From Paenibacillus thiaminolyticus (lineage in GTDB: Bacteria > Bacillota > Bacilli > Paenibacillales > Paenibacillaceae): a stretch of 64,000 nucleotides of DNA. Shown here in pieces: positions 17,994 through 26,846 of this stretch (positions are counted from its first letter, which is position 1; each line of letters begins with the position of its first letter). Location: contig NZ_CP041405.1 in assembly GCF_007066085.1 (NCBI RefSeq), positions 4,171,001 through 4,235,000 of the forward strand, in the 5' to 3' direction. Under the pieces are notes generated by a model that ran no database searches, had not been told where the DNA came from, and saw only the letters and a program-made list of their open reading frames with translations. The translations under genes and the position numbers were made by a program.

Positions 17994-18643
17994 ACAGCTC
18001 AGTACCGAAGCGAACGATGCAAGACGGAGATGTAGTTCTTTTTCAGGGCGACAGCATCACAGATGCGGGCCGTCAGCGGGAGCTGCCCTCTCATCTGGGC
18101 ACAGGCTATGCCTTCATGGCGGCCGGTCTGTTCCAGAGCATGTACCCGCAGCTCGATGTCATGTTCCTGAACCGGGGCATTAGCGGGGACCGGGTATGCG
18201 ATCTGCAGGCACGATGGGAGGAAGACTGCCTGAAGCTGAAGCCGACATGGGTCAGCATTTACATCGGGATTAACGATTGCTGGCGGCGCTATAGCCGTCA
18301 GGATGAGACGACGGCCGAGCAATTCGAGTCAGGGTACCGTGATATTATTGAACGGACCTTGAAGGAGCTGGAAGCGCAGCTCGTGCTCATCGAGCCGTTC
18401 GTGCTGCCGGTGCCAGCTGATCGGACACAATGGCGGGAGGATCTGGATCCGAAGATTCACATTGTGCGCCGGTTAGCCCGTGAATACGGCGCCTATTATG
18501 TGCCGCTGGACGGTCTGTTCGCGCAGGCGGCCGCCCGCCGCGAACCGCAATTCTGGGCACCGGATGGCGTGCATCCGACACCGGCGGGCCACGCGCTGAT
18601 CGCGAAGGCTTGGCTGGAAGCGGTGGGCGCTCCGGCATTCTAA
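17990..18643 (+). CDS. SGNH/GDSL-family hydrolase (esterase-like)
   Basis: 217 residues with all four SGNH blocks: GDS nucleophile (FQGDSITDAGR, ~residue 20), block II Gly (NRGISGDRV), block III Asn (IGINDCWRR) and block V DGVHPTPAGH with catalytic Asp/His. Family members include rhamnogalacturonan and xylan acetylesterases and lysophospholipases. No signal peptide, so it likely deacetylates an imported or cytoplasmic substrate. Start at ATG 17990 with GGAGGGA 5 nt upstream. The upstream glycosidase remnant suggests a role on carbohydrate esters. Confidence 0.88.
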   Translation: MNSSVPKRTMQDGDVVLFQGDSITDAGRQRELPSHLGTGYAFMAAGLFQSMYPQLDVMFLNRGISGDRVCDLQARWEEDCLKLKPTWVSIYIGINDCWRRYSRQDETTAEQFESGYRDIIERTLKELEAQLVLIEPFVLPVPADRTQWREDLDPKIHIVRRLAREYGAYYVPLDGLFAQAAARREPQFWAPDGVHPTPAGHALIAKAWLEAVGAPAF

Positions 18644-18867
18644 TCGAATGCGTTGCCTAAGGGCTTGTAGGGCCATCCTGTGTCGCCTTTGCGCGGCGCA
18701 GGATTTTTTGCGATCCGGGGAGCGGCATAGCACGGCATACTTGTCATTAGATTGGACTTGCGGGGCCGGCTTGGCTTGTGGCAATTGCCGGGTATGCTTG
18801 AATTCAGCCCTGTGATGTTGTTATGCTAAAGCCGAAAGGTTCACGAACATAGCGAGGAGGTTCGAAT

Positions 18868-19569
18868 GTGACCCGCATTTTAATTGTGGATGACGATAAG
18901 GAGATTGCCGATTTAATTGAAATATATTTAAGGAACGAAGGCTACCAACTGCTCAAGGCGCATGACGGGGTTGAAGCTTTGTCGGTGCTGGAACGGGATC
19001 CGGTGGACCTGGTCATTCTGGATATCATGATGCCGAAGCTGGACGGGATGTCCGTCTGTCTGAAGATTCGGGAAAAGCAGGCGACACCGGTTCTCATGCT
19101 GAGCGCCAAAGCAGAGGACATGGACAAAATTATGGGACTGATGACCGGCGCGGATGATTATATGGTGAAGCCGTTCAACCCGTTGGAGCTGGTGGCCCGC
19201 GTCAAGTCGCTCCTTCGCCGCACGTATCAGTTGAACGCTCATATCCAGGCCGGTTCCGAGCCTGCCGGAGTCATCCGCATTCAGGATCTTGAGATCAACA
19301 AGGCGACACATTCCGTTCGGGTGAACGGGCAGCCGATCCATTTGACCTCGATGGAATTCGAAATTCTCTATGTGATGGCTAGCCATCCTGGAAGAGTCTA
19401 CAGCGCCGAGGAGTTGTACGAACGGGTGTGGCAGGAGAACTTCAACGGTTCCCACAATACAGTAGCGGTTCATATCAGCAAGCTGCGGGATAAGCTGGAG
19501 GCCCATGGCGACAAGTATATTCAGACCGTATGGGGAGTAGGGTATAAGATTGAACAAGCATTGGGCTAA
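18868..19569 (+). CDS. OmpR/PhoB-family response regulator
   Basis: 233 residues. Receiver domain: acidic pocket VDDD (8-10), phosphoacceptor Asp52 (VILDIMMP) and Lys101 (VKPFNP). The C-terminal winged helix (LTSMEFEILYVMASHPGRVYS...WGVGYKIE) is the OmpR type. Start is GTG at 18868 after GAGGAGGTT; the overlapping ATG at 18866 is out of frame. The kinase gene overlaps its 3' end by 20 nt, so the two are translated together. Sequence is close to VanR/YcbL-like cell-envelope regulators. Confidence 0.93.
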   Translation: MTRILIVDDDKEIADLIEIYLRNEGYQLLKAHDGVEALSVLERDPVDLVILDIMMPKLDGMSVCLKIREKQATPVLMLSAKAEDMDKIMGLMTGADDYMVKPFNPLELVARVKSLLRRTYQLNAHIQAGSEPAGVIRIQDLEINKATHSVRVNGQPIHLTSMEFEILYVMASHPGRVYSAEELYERVWQENFNGSHNTVAVHISKLRDKLEAHGDKYIQTVWGVGYKIEQALG

Positions 19570-20713
19570 AAGTATCCGTTGGAAGCTGCTCTTTAGGTTC
19601 GTGCTTACCCTGCTGCTTACCCTTATGAGTCTAGTTTTGCTCATGTTTGCGGCTGGTGTGATTCGGGAGCTGAAGGAGCCTGTTACGTACCGAATCATCA
19701 ACTTCCTGGCGTTTGAGCTGGGTGTTGTGCCTACGATGGTGATTACGGGCATAATCCTGTTCATCCTCTTCTATGTGCTGCTGAACCGCCAACTTATTGC
19801 CAGTCTTGAGCGGATTACAGAGACGGTGCAGCATATTGCCGATGGGGATTTCGATCAGCGGTGCAATATTACGACCGATGACGAGATCGGGCGTCTGGCC
19901 AAAAACATTGATAACATGGTCTACCAATTGAAGAACTCTATCGAGGAAGAACGGCTGGCGGAACGGACGAAGAATGAGCTGATTACGAGCGTTTCGCATG
20001 ATCTGCGGACGCCGCTCACCTCGATTCTCGGCTATTTGGGGCTGGTTGAGCAGGATCGTTATCGCGATGAAGTGGAGCTGCGGCATTATATTCATATTGC
20101 ATATGAAAAGGCCGAGCGGCTGAATGTCATGATTAACGATCTGTTCGAATATACGCGGATGAACGGCGGCATGACCTTGCGCACCAAGCCGATGAACGTG
20201 TCAGAGATGGCCGGCCAGCTGTGCGTGCATTACCGGTACCCGATGGAACAGGCTGGATTAACGCTGCAAATGAGCAGCAATACAGACAAATGCTGGGTTA
20301 ATGCCGATCCGGACAAACTGGTGCGCGTGTTCGACAATCTGTTGTCCAATGCGACGCATTATGCGTACAGCGGTAGCGTCGTGGAGCTTCATCTCCGTCA
20401 AGAGAAAGACAAGGTGGAAATTGTCGTCAAAAATGCGGGTGACCCCATCCCGAGCCACGATCTGCCTCATATCTTCGATCGCTTCTATCGCGTCGAAAAA
20501 TCACGTTCCGAGAAAACCGGCGGCTCCGGACTCGGCCTTGCGATCGCCAAGACGATTATCGAGCTTCACGGCGGAACCATCCGTGCCGAGAGCTCATCCC
20601 AGGCGACGCTGTTCATTATCGAGCTTCCGCGAATCGATCCGCCTGATCCTGCTTATAAGAGTCAAGCAGACGGCGCATCCGGGCAGGGCGCCTCAGCCAC
20701 TGCGCCCGAATAA
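19550..20713 (+). CDS. Sensor histidine kinase
   Basis: 387 residues, TTG start at 19550 inside the end of the regulator gene. Two membrane helices (about 13-37 and 60-79) are separated by only a short outside loop, as in intramembrane-sensing kinases. A HAMP domain follows (~80-132), then the H-box SVSHDLRTPLTS (His150), N-box DNLLSNATHYA and G-box GGSGLGLAIAK. It likely senses membrane or wall stress and phosphorylates the upstream regulator (VanS/YcbM-like). The C-terminus is a Ser/Ala/Gly-rich tail. Confidence 0.93.
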   Translation: MNKHWAKSIRWKLLFRFVLTLLLTLMSLVLLMFAAGVIRELKEPVTYRIINFLAFELGVVPTMVITGIILFILFYVLLNRQLIASLERITETVQHIADGDFDQRCNITTDDEIGRLAKNIDNMVYQLKNSIEEERLAERTKNELITSVSHDLRTPLTSILGYLGLVEQDRYRDEVELRHYIHIAYEKAERLNVMINDLFEYTRMNGGMTLRTKPMNVSEMAGQLCVHYRYPMEQAGLTLQMSSNTDKCWVNADPDKLVRVFDNLLSNATHYAYSGSVVELHLRQEKDKVEIVVKNAGDPIPSHDLPHIFDRFYRVEKSRSEKTGGSGLGLAIAKTIIELHGGTIRAESSSQATLFIIELPRIDPPDPAYKSQADGASGQGASATAPE

Positions 20714-20730
20714 GTCGAATAAGATGGTCA

Positions 20731-20757
20731 AAGCAGTGCCAGGGGCGCTGCTTTTTT
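20731..20757 (+). terminator. Intrinsic terminator of the two-component operon
   Basis: AAGCAGTGCC/GGCGCTGCTT hairpin (one mismatch, 3-nt loop) followed by six T, 17 nt after the kinase stop. Confidence 0.8.
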
Positions 20758-20820
20758 GTTGACTTGGCGGCGTTGGTTTGTGGGGTGTGGAGGCGAGGTC
20801 TTTGATTCATTGCTGCTGCG

Positions 20821-20905
20821 CTCTATTGCTTGTACGGCTCTATTGCTTCTACGATTCTATTATTTCTAAGCTTCTATCGCTTCTACGATTCTATTGCTTC
20901 TATGG
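20821..20905. repeat. Five tandem 17-bp repeats
   Basis: Five units of exactly 17 bp of the type TTCTATTGCTTCTACGA, with a partial sixth. The divergence is mainly at three positions. It lies just past the two-component terminator, in a ~500-bp gene-free stretch (20760-21264) that otherwise shows nothing. Confidence 0.85.
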
Positions 20906-21264
20906 CTCTTTTGATCGGTATCCCCGTCGTTCAGGAAAAGTCGCTTAGGAAAAGCGGAATGATAATAGCACACTAGTATGTCTACGTGCCAAACAGAGAA
21001 ACAAGGATGCGATACGATTATGATGATGGAAGATAAATAGGAAAAGGGTACACGCCGAATTTGAGCAGGGTAATAGCTTCATTATACGAGAATCCGCATC
21101 ATGTCAAAATCCCAATACGAAATAAGTTCCGATACTACATCCCATAAATTATTTCCCACCTAAAATATCGACTTCAAATTAGTTACGGCTCATGAGGAAC
21201 GGTAACTTTAATGATTTATTGGATTCACGAGTGATAAGCAGTATCCGCTTCCCTGCGAATAGAT

Positions 21265-22185
21265 TCACGCAGCCGCCGTATATCGAGAGCGGCCTCGTAA
21301 TGAGCTTGCCCGCCTCAAATAACGCTCCCGAGCCCCATTTCTGGCACAGCATATCTCAGCCAAATGCCCCCATTCGGCTGCGTGTCGGGCAATTGCATTT
21401 TCCCGGTAACAAAATTCATCTAAATAATGCTGCAGGTACTTGCCGCTTATCCCGCGGAACGTATCGCATAGCCAACGCTTTGCTCGCCGGAACACAGTAT
21501 ATAGGGGACTATTGTGCTTGACTCGAAACCGCTGGCGGATAATTGAGATTGCAGCGGTCAGCGCCGATACATGTTGTTCAATAAAGTCATCGCATCCCGA
21601 AGGAAGCAGCAGCTTACCGGACATATGCTGCCGGTTGACCAGCTTCATCTTATATTCCTGCTCCTGGCCATCTGGGGCCAGCGAGGCTGCCACGATAAGC
21701 GGATGTTCCTGTGCCGTCAGCTCGAAACAGGAATATTGGCGGCTGCTGCCGTAATAGGCGATAAAGCCATGAACGTTATGCTCGAGCTGTTCTTGCTCGT
21801 CAACACAACTAATCGCAGTGCGAATCTTATGGAGCATCGCCCATGCCGTCTTGTAGGTAACCTCAATAATAGAGCTCAGCTTGACCGCATTAATACCTTC
21901 ATCCCGACGAGAGACAAGCCATATCGCGGCTATCCACTTCCGGAGGGAGGTTCTGCTGCCCTCCATGATCGTGCCAGCGGTTAGGGATGTCTGGTGCTGG
22001 CAAGCGCTGCATTCGTACAAAGGAAGGCGCCGGGTCCGGATGACATAGGCACGGGTATGCCGGCAGTTCGGGCAGCGGTAGCCATGAGGCCATTTCAGCG
22101 CAAACAGGGCAGGAATACATGAGTCTTCTGTAGGGAACCGACCCGCCAACTCCTCCAACGTACCGGCGTTCGTCCAACCAATCAT
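21265..22185 (-). CDS. IS1595-type transposase-like protein, catalytically degenerate
   Basis: 306 residues. The N-terminal zinc ribbon (CPNCRHTRA...YECSACQHQTSLTAGT) is intact, followed by the IS1595/ISXO2 linker (W..AIWLVSRRDEGINAVKLSSIIEVTYKTAWAMLHKIR). The C-terminal block VFRRAKRWLCDTFRGISGKYLQHYLDEFCYREN is also recognisable. The first catalytic Asp region (normally VDETYxGG) reads NVHGFIAYYGSS, and the second Asp region (TDG) is missing. The enzyme should be inactive. The frame is nonetheless open, with an AGGAGGGG site and an elaborate promoter, so it may be retained for DNA binding. No flanking terminal inverted repeats were found. Confidence 0.8.
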   Translation of the reverse strand: MIGWTNAGTLEELAGRFPTEDSCIPALFALKWPHGYRCPNCRHTRAYVIRTRRLPLYECSACQHQTSLTAGTIMEGSRTSLRKWIAAIWLVSRRDEGINAVKLSSIIEVTYKTAWAMLHKIRTAISCVDEQEQLEHNVHGFIAYYGSSRQYSCFELTAQEHPLIVAASLAPDGQEQEYKMKLVNRQHMSGKLLLPSGCDDFIEQHVSALTAAISIIRQRFRVKHNSPLYTVFRRAKRWLCDTFRGISGKYLQHYLDEFCYRENAIARHAAEWGHLAEICCARNGARERYLRRASSLRGRSRYTAAA

Positions 22186-22218
22186 CCGAGCACCCCTCCT
22201 ATATTACAGATTAAAAAC

Positions 22219-22267
22219 AAACATATGTTCTTATGTCAATCCTACCAAACATATGTTTCCATGTCAA
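22219..22267 (-). promoter_or_regulatory. Promoter with tandem LexA-like dyads
   Basis: On the minus strand TTGACA (22262-22267), a 17-bp spacer and TAGGAT (22239-22244) make a promoter whose spacer is filled by the palindrome AAACATATGTTT. A second copy of the TTGACAT + dyad block follows 28 bp downstream, with GAACATATGTTT (22219-22230), which fits the Bacillus SOS-box core GAACRNRYGTTY. The two blocks match at about 19 of 22 positions. Confidence 0.6.
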
Positions 22268-22341
22268 GTGGAGTTTTGGTATGAAAAAATAAAACAAGAA
22301 CGAGCCTCGTTACATGAAGACCATTGTTTTGAACCTTAATT

Positions 22342-22790
22342 GCCTGAGTAGTTGGGAGGTTCATCAAAAGCGTGCAAAGAACTTCTGGGACAGTGGGAGT
22401 TCATCATAAGGCGTGTAAAAGCCTCCTTGTGTAATTGAGAGAAGCAAAAGGCATTGCAAATCCATTCCTGAATGATCGGGAGACTCTCCGTAAGGCGCTG
22501 CCCAAATGCACTCCTGAGCGATTGGGAGAATCGCTGCAAGGCGTTGCCCAATACCTACCTGAATGATTGGGAGGCTCACCGTAAGGCGTTGTTATGCGCT
22601 CCTGAGCGATCGGGAAGGCTCACCGTAAGGCGTTGTAATGCGCTCCTGAGTGATCGGGAGATTCACCGTAAGGCGTTGTAAGTGCACTGCTTAGCGTCGG
22701 GGAGATTCGGCATAGGGCGTGTGCAAGGGCAACCTGAGTGATTGGGAGACTTGCTGTAAGGGTGCAGAGGTACTCTGCATAGCTAGGAGT
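22342..22790. repeat. About ten degenerate tandem repeats of 42-46 bp
   Basis: Units begin CCTGAGTGATYGGGAG and continue TTCACCGTAAGGCGTTG, ending in a variable TGCRCT. The central units (about 22550-22690) are nearly identical and the outer ones progressively decayed, as in an ageing minisatellite. There are no unique spacers. The stretch 22268-23064 holds no convincing gene. Confidence 0.85.
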
Positions 22791-23064
22791 AGGAGATTGA
22801 TTGCCGCGACGGCAAGTGAATGTGAGAAGCGACCCTGAGCCGATGGGAGGGCGAGCAGGAGGGACACAAACACAAAAAGGGGATTGTGCTGTATCGGGAA
22901 AAGGGGAACAGGTACAGGTACAGGAACAGGAACAGGTTCCGAGGGGCTTCATATTTTCTTCATAGTTTCTTATGTTTTGTTCATTATTGCTTACAACTAT
23001 GTTAAGCGAGGTTCTATAGAATGAGGATCATTCTAAGAACGATAATGAGTTGAAGGTGAGATAA

Positions 23065-24027
23065 ATGATGAAACCAGTCGAGAAGAAGCGGTGGGTGTTG
23101 TTAGGAGCGGTTTTGGTTGTGGGGGTATGGTTTTGGGCGCAGCCGTCGGCTTTGGGGGTTAAGCAGTTTTTGAAGAGTGCTCTGGCTGAATTGCAGCCGG
23201 AAAGGGATAACCGGTTGTTCGCACATTATGACTTGGAAGCAGAGGCGGCGATCGTCATTGATCCGGATACGGGGAAGGTGCTCTTTTTCAAAGATGATCA
23301 GGAACGGAAGGCGCCTGCCAGCACGACAAAAATGATGACGGCGCTGCTTGGTCTGGAGCGGAAGCAGGGTAATGAGACGGTGGAAGTGGGTGCGGAGGTC
23401 CTTCTTAAAGAACCGGGGGAGAGCACGGCGGGGTTGCAGCCGGGTCAGGAAATTTCCTGGTACCAGCTGATTGAAGCGCTGATGCTGCCATCCGGCAATG
23501 ATGCGGCGCGCACGATCGCGGTCCAGATTGGACGCCAGGAAAGCGGCGATCCGGATATGAACATTGATGAGGCGATGAAGGTGTTCGTTCGTTTAATGAA
23601 TGACCGGGCTGAGGAGTTGGGGCTGCGCAATACTCATTTCAACAATCCGCACGGTCTGAATGATCCCGATCATTACAGTTCGGCTTATGATTTGGCAATT
23701 ATTGCCCAAGAGGCGATGAAGAACAAGCATTTCCGCGCGATTGTTCGCATGACGTATGCGGAGGTGACCCCGGCCTCGGTTGGAGCGCAGGGTGAAGTGT
23801 CCGGATTGGTCAACCGCAATCAGCTGCTGCAAAAAGGGAGCGAATATTATTATGAAGGAGCGACTGGGATAAAGACCGGCTTTACGGATGAGGCGGGGTA
23901 TTGTCTCGTGTCGTCGGCGGTGCGGGATGGCCGCCATCTGATTGCCGTCGTGCTCCATTCGACAAGCGATAAGGTGTGGAAGGACTCGCATAAGCTGCTT
24001 GATTTCGGATTCGGTCAACTGGATTGA
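23065..24027 (+). CDS. D-alanyl-D-alanine carboxypeptidase (S11, DacF-like)
   Basis: 320 residues. It trims the terminal D-Ala from peptidoglycan pentapeptides outside the membrane. The three penicillin-binding motifs are present: SxxK as STTK (86-89), SGN (143-145) and KTG (in GIKTGFTDE). An N-terminal hydrophobic segment (about 9-25) acts as signal or anchor. It lacks the long C-terminal domain of PBP5/DacA, as does DacF. Ribosome site AAGGTGAG. Monocistronic. Confidence 0.93.
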   Translation: MMKPVEKKRWVLLGAVLVVGVWFWAQPSALGVKQFLKSALAELQPERDNRLFAHYDLEAEAAIVIDPDTGKVLFFKDDQERKAPASTTKMMTALLGLERKQGNETVEVGAEVLLKEPGESTAGLQPGQEISWYQLIEALMLPSGNDAARTIAVQIGRQESGDPDMNIDEAMKVFVRLMNDRAEELGLRNTHFNNPHGLNDPDHYSSAYDLAIIAQEAMKNKHFRAIVRMTYAEVTPASVGAQGEVSGLVNRNQLLQKGSEYYYEGATGIKTGFTDEAGYCLVSSAVRDGRHLIAVVLHSTSDKVWKDSHKLLDFGFGQLD

Positions 24028-24039
24028 GGAAAATAATAG

Positions 24040-24078
24040 ACGCCCCCTGCATGACGATTACCGTCGCGCAGGGGGCGT
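24040..24078 (+). terminator. Stem-loop after the DD-carboxypeptidase gene
   Basis: Perfect 11-bp stem ACGCCCCCTGC/GCAGGGGGCGT with a long loop, 12 nt past the stop. Followed by GTTAT rather than a T-run, so a weak or bidirectional terminator between convergent genes. Confidence 0.55.
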
Positions 24079-24158
24079 GTTATAGGGGTTACAAAGAAAG
24101 CGGCAGAACCATAGGTTCAATTGCATCTTTGCGGTTGCAGTTGGTTATGACTTCGTGA

Positions 24159-25148
24159 TTACTCCACGCGGGAGTTGTTTTTCACGAAATCGATGATTTC
24201 GTCTACATAACCGAAGGCAAGTGCGGTTACTGTATCGGCTGCGCCGTAGTAAATCGCAATGCGGCCGGTAGCGGCATCCACGAGCGAAGCGCATGGGAAT
24301 GCAACGTTCGGAACGTCCCCGACGCATTCGTACAGGGTGGATGGTTGCAGCAGGTATGGCTCGCTGCGGTACAGGACTTTCCAAGGCTGCTCCAAGTCAA
24401 GCAGCGCGGCGCCGAATGCGTACACAAAGCCGTTGCAGGAGTTGAGCACGCCGTGGTAGATCATCAGCCAGCCTTCGCTTGTCTCGATTGGGATTGGGCC
24501 TGCGCCAATCTTCTTGCTCTGCCATCCGCCCATAGGCGCCATGACATGGCGGTGATGTCCCCAGTGCTCCAGATCCGGGCTCTCGCTGTAAAAAATATCG
24601 CCGAATGGAGTATGGCCCGTGTCGGATGGACGGCTCACCATTGCATATTTGCCGTTAATTTTGCGCGGGAACATAACCCCGTTGCGGTTGTAAGGCAAGA
24701 ATGCATTTTCAAGCTGATGGAATGTCTTGAAATCGTATGTGTAAGCGATACCGATTGTCGGCCCGTGGTAAATGTTGCACCAGGTAACATAGAAGCGGTC
24801 TTCGATCCAGCATACGCGCGGATCGTAGCCTTCGATGAAGTTGCCGATCTCTGGATCGTCGCATTGGAACTTGATTGGTTCCGGGTTGATGTCCCAGTTC
24901 ATACCGTCTTTGCTGAAGCCGGCATGAAGCCGCATGTAACGGCATTTGTCATCGCAGCGGAAGACGCCTGCGAATCCGCCTTCGTAAGGAACGACGGCGC
25001 TGTTGAAAATACTATTGGAATTAGGCAGCAAATCACGCGGGATGACCGGGTTGTTGCTATAGCGCCACAATACCTCTTTATGGCCTGCTGGCCGCTCTTC
25101 CCACGGCATGTTCGGGATATCCGGACCGAGAATCTTCAATTGGCTCAT
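24159..25148 (-). CDS. GH130 beta-mannoside phosphorylase-like protein
   Basis: 329 residues of glycoside hydrolase family 130, cytoplasmic enzymes that split beta-1,2- or beta-1,4-mannosides with phosphate to give mannose-1-phosphate. The five-bladed propeller is evident in repeated segments such as [59 protein letters not shown] and [20 protein letters not shown]. The single general acid Asp is expected in the GYDPR region. Start at ATG 25148 (GAGGAG site). The LacI-type gene upstream and a dyad at 25439 suggest repression in the absence of the sugar. Confidence 0.9.
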   Translation of the reverse strand: MSQLKILGPDIPNMPWEERPAGHKEVLWRYSNNPVIPRDLLPNSNSIFNSAVVPYEGGFAGVFRCDDKCRYMRLHAGFSKDGMNWDINPEPIKFQCDDPEIGNFIEGYDPRVCWIEDRFYVTWCNIYHGPTIGIAYTYDFKTFHQLENAFLPYNRNGVMFPRKINGKYAMVSRPSDTGHTPFGDIFYSESPDLEHWGHHRHVMAPMGGWQSKKIGAGPIPIETSEGWLMIYHGVLNSCNGFVYAFGAALLDLEQPWKVLYRSEPYLLQPSTLYECVGDVPNVAFPCASLVDAATGRIAIYYGAADTVTALAFGYVDEIIDFVKNNSRVE

Positions 25149-25438
25149 GATGTGACTCCTCACTTTGCAAATAATGTCATGATGAAATATGGTACAGCGT
25201 GGATAGACATGCACCTTCAGGCCGGCGAAGCTCTCCAGCCCCTCCCTTACAGTCTGGGCAGGAAGGACTCATCATAGACCTGGGCGGTCACCACCTGCTG
25301 CCGGCGAATGCCGCCGCGCCACAAAAATGGCACAGGACAAGGCGCCTTTTTCCTACATTCAGAGTAATGCAGACTTGGCATAATGTCAAGTTGATGATGT
25401 GCATTTTGCATCTAAAATCCTACAAAACCATCCGATTT

Positions 25439-25466
25439 AACTTACATTTTAAAATGAATGTAAGTT
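25439..25466 (-). promoter_or_regulatory. Probable LacI-family operator upstream of GH130
   Basis: AACTTACATT and AATGTAAGTT form a perfect 10-bp inverted repeat around an 8-nt centre; a further TTTACATTTTGC half follows. The arms share GTAARGTT with the dyad at 26630-26658 in front of the lacI-type gene itself. Confidence 0.55.
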
Positions 25467-25506
25467 TACATTTTGCTAGACATGCAGCGTGAGGCCCGCG
25501 AGCCGA

Positions 25507-26556
25507 TTACTGGAAAGGGCGGACTAACGATTCCCGCCACATCATCTCGACATCGAGCCGGATCATCTCGTTAGGCCGCTTCGGATGGCCCATTCTCCAT
25601 ACGATCTGGTCGCCTGCCCGCATGCCCATTTCCTCCTTAGGAACATGCACGGTCGTCAGAGACGGCTGCACCAGTATCGATTCCGCGATATTGTCGAAGC
25701 CGGTCAACGCGATATCTCCCGGGATGCTGAGCCCCGATTCGCGTATGATATTCATCAACTCAATCGCGATCGCGTCGTTCACGCAGACGAAGGCAGTCGG
25801 CTTCCGCTTCAGGGCGTGGAAGGCTTCCCGCAGCTCCGCTTCCGTGTAGTAATGGCGCTGCATGCGGTTGATGATGCAGCAGTCCTCATCTGCGTCCATT
25901 CCGCGCTCTCTCAAGGCGAGCTGGAAGCCTTCCCAGCGCTCGCGGTAGCTCAGGCATGATCCAATATCCCCCACGAAGCCGATATTCCGATGGCCCTGAT
26001 CAATAAGCTTGCTTGCCAGCATATGGACGCTGTGCTTGTTGTCAGCCAGCAAAATGTCGCATTTCAAATCGCCGGGCTTATAATCGGCATGGGTGTCGAT
26101 GAACAGGGATGCCGTTCCCGTAGATGCGATCATCTCATAATATTCGCGGAGGAACGGCCCGATCGTGATGACTCCCGCCGGCTTCTGCTGGTGAAAAAGT
26201 CCCGGAAGGAGAAGCTGGCGTTCTTCCTCCATATCGACGATGGTCATCGTCAACGTGCAGCCTGCTTCCTTCAGCGTCGCATTCAGCCCCTTCAGAAAGG
26301 ACATCCAATAAGGATTGCCCATATAGTCCGAATGGGTCAGCAGTGCAACAAGCCGGTTCTCTGCGGCATAAGCCTCGGAGGTGGTCAGTTCATGATGAAT
26401 CTTCATATAACCGAGCTCGACTGCCTTCTGCAGGACGCGCCGCTTCGTGTCTTCACGCAGACCGGGGTCGTTGTTCAGCGCCTTGGATACGGTGTTCCGG
26501 GACAGGCCCAGGGCGTCGGCGATATGCTGCTGAGTAACTTTTGTTTTATGTGACAT
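25507..26556 (-). CDS. LacI-family transcriptional repressor
   Basis: 349 residues. The N-terminal LacI helix-turn-helix (VTQQHIADALGLSRNTVSKALNNDPGLREDTKRRVLQKAVELGY) precedes a periplasmic-binding-like effector domain. That domain contains FVGDIGSCLSYRERWEGF, AFVCVNDAIAIELM and DIALTGFDNIAES. It likely represses the GH130 gene and itself, and binds a mannoside or similar sugar. The gene is divergent from the transporter region, so the intergenic dyad may also influence the solute-binding gene. Confidence 0.92.
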   Translation of the reverse strand: MSHKTKVTQQHIADALGLSRNTVSKALNNDPGLREDTKRRVLQKAVELGYMKIHHELTTSEAYAAENRLVALLTHSDYMGNPYWMSFLKGLNATLKEAGCTLTMTIVDMEEERQLLLPGLFHQQKPAGVITIGPFLREYYEMIASTGTASLFIDTHADYKPGDLKCDILLADNKHSVHMLASKLIDQGHRNIGFVGDIGSCLSYRERWEGFQLALRERGMDADEDCCIINRMQRHYYTEAELREAFHALKRKPTAFVCVNDAIAIELMNIIRESGLSIPGDIALTGFDNIAESILVQPSLTTVHVPKEEMGMRAGDQIVWRMGHPKRPNEMIRLDVEMMWRESLVRPFQ

Positions 26557-26619
26557 GGGTTCATCGCTCCGATTTCGTGGTGGTTGATCCTAGATTCGTG
26601 CTGTACAGTGTTTAGTATT

Positions 26620-26658
26620 AGTATAATTTAACTTTACTTTTTTGACAAATGTAAAGTT
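26620..26658 (-). promoter_or_regulatory. lacI-type gene promoter overlapped by operator dyad
   Basis: Minus strand: TTGTCA (26643-26648), 17-bp spacer, TATACT (26620-26625). The inverted repeat AACTTTAC/GTAAAGTT (26630-26637 and 26651-26658) spans the spacer and -35, consistent with autorepression. Confidence 0.6.
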
Positions 26659-26754
26659 GCAAATGATGGGCTATTATCGAAAATGGATCGTCCCGATCGG
26701 ATAGGCCGAGCGCTTGAAACGGGCAGCGGAAGAAGAGTAAAATAAGCTTTGGAC

Positions 26755-26793
26755 AAGGGTCTATCAGAACATGCATACTGATAGGCCCTTTTT
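26755..26793 (+). terminator. Intrinsic terminator in the leader of the solute-binding gene
   Basis: AAGGGTCTATCAG pairs with CTGATAGGCCCTT (one mismatch) and is followed by five T. It lies between divergent genes, with no annotated + strand gene before it. Either a short RNA or leader ends here, or it acts as an attenuator for the gene at 26847. Confidence 0.6.
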
Positions 26794-26846
26794 GTATATA
26801 TTGCGGCATGGAGCCGAACTTCAGCATCAGGAAAGGAGAGAGAGGA

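Noticed and set aside
20941..21264. Terminal inverted repeats of an IS element next to the transposase-like gene
   Set aside because: No matching ends or target duplication could be found on either side by eye.
22342..22790. Possible CRISPR array
   Set aside because: The repeats are contiguous, degenerate from the middle outward and have no unique spacers; no cas genes are near.
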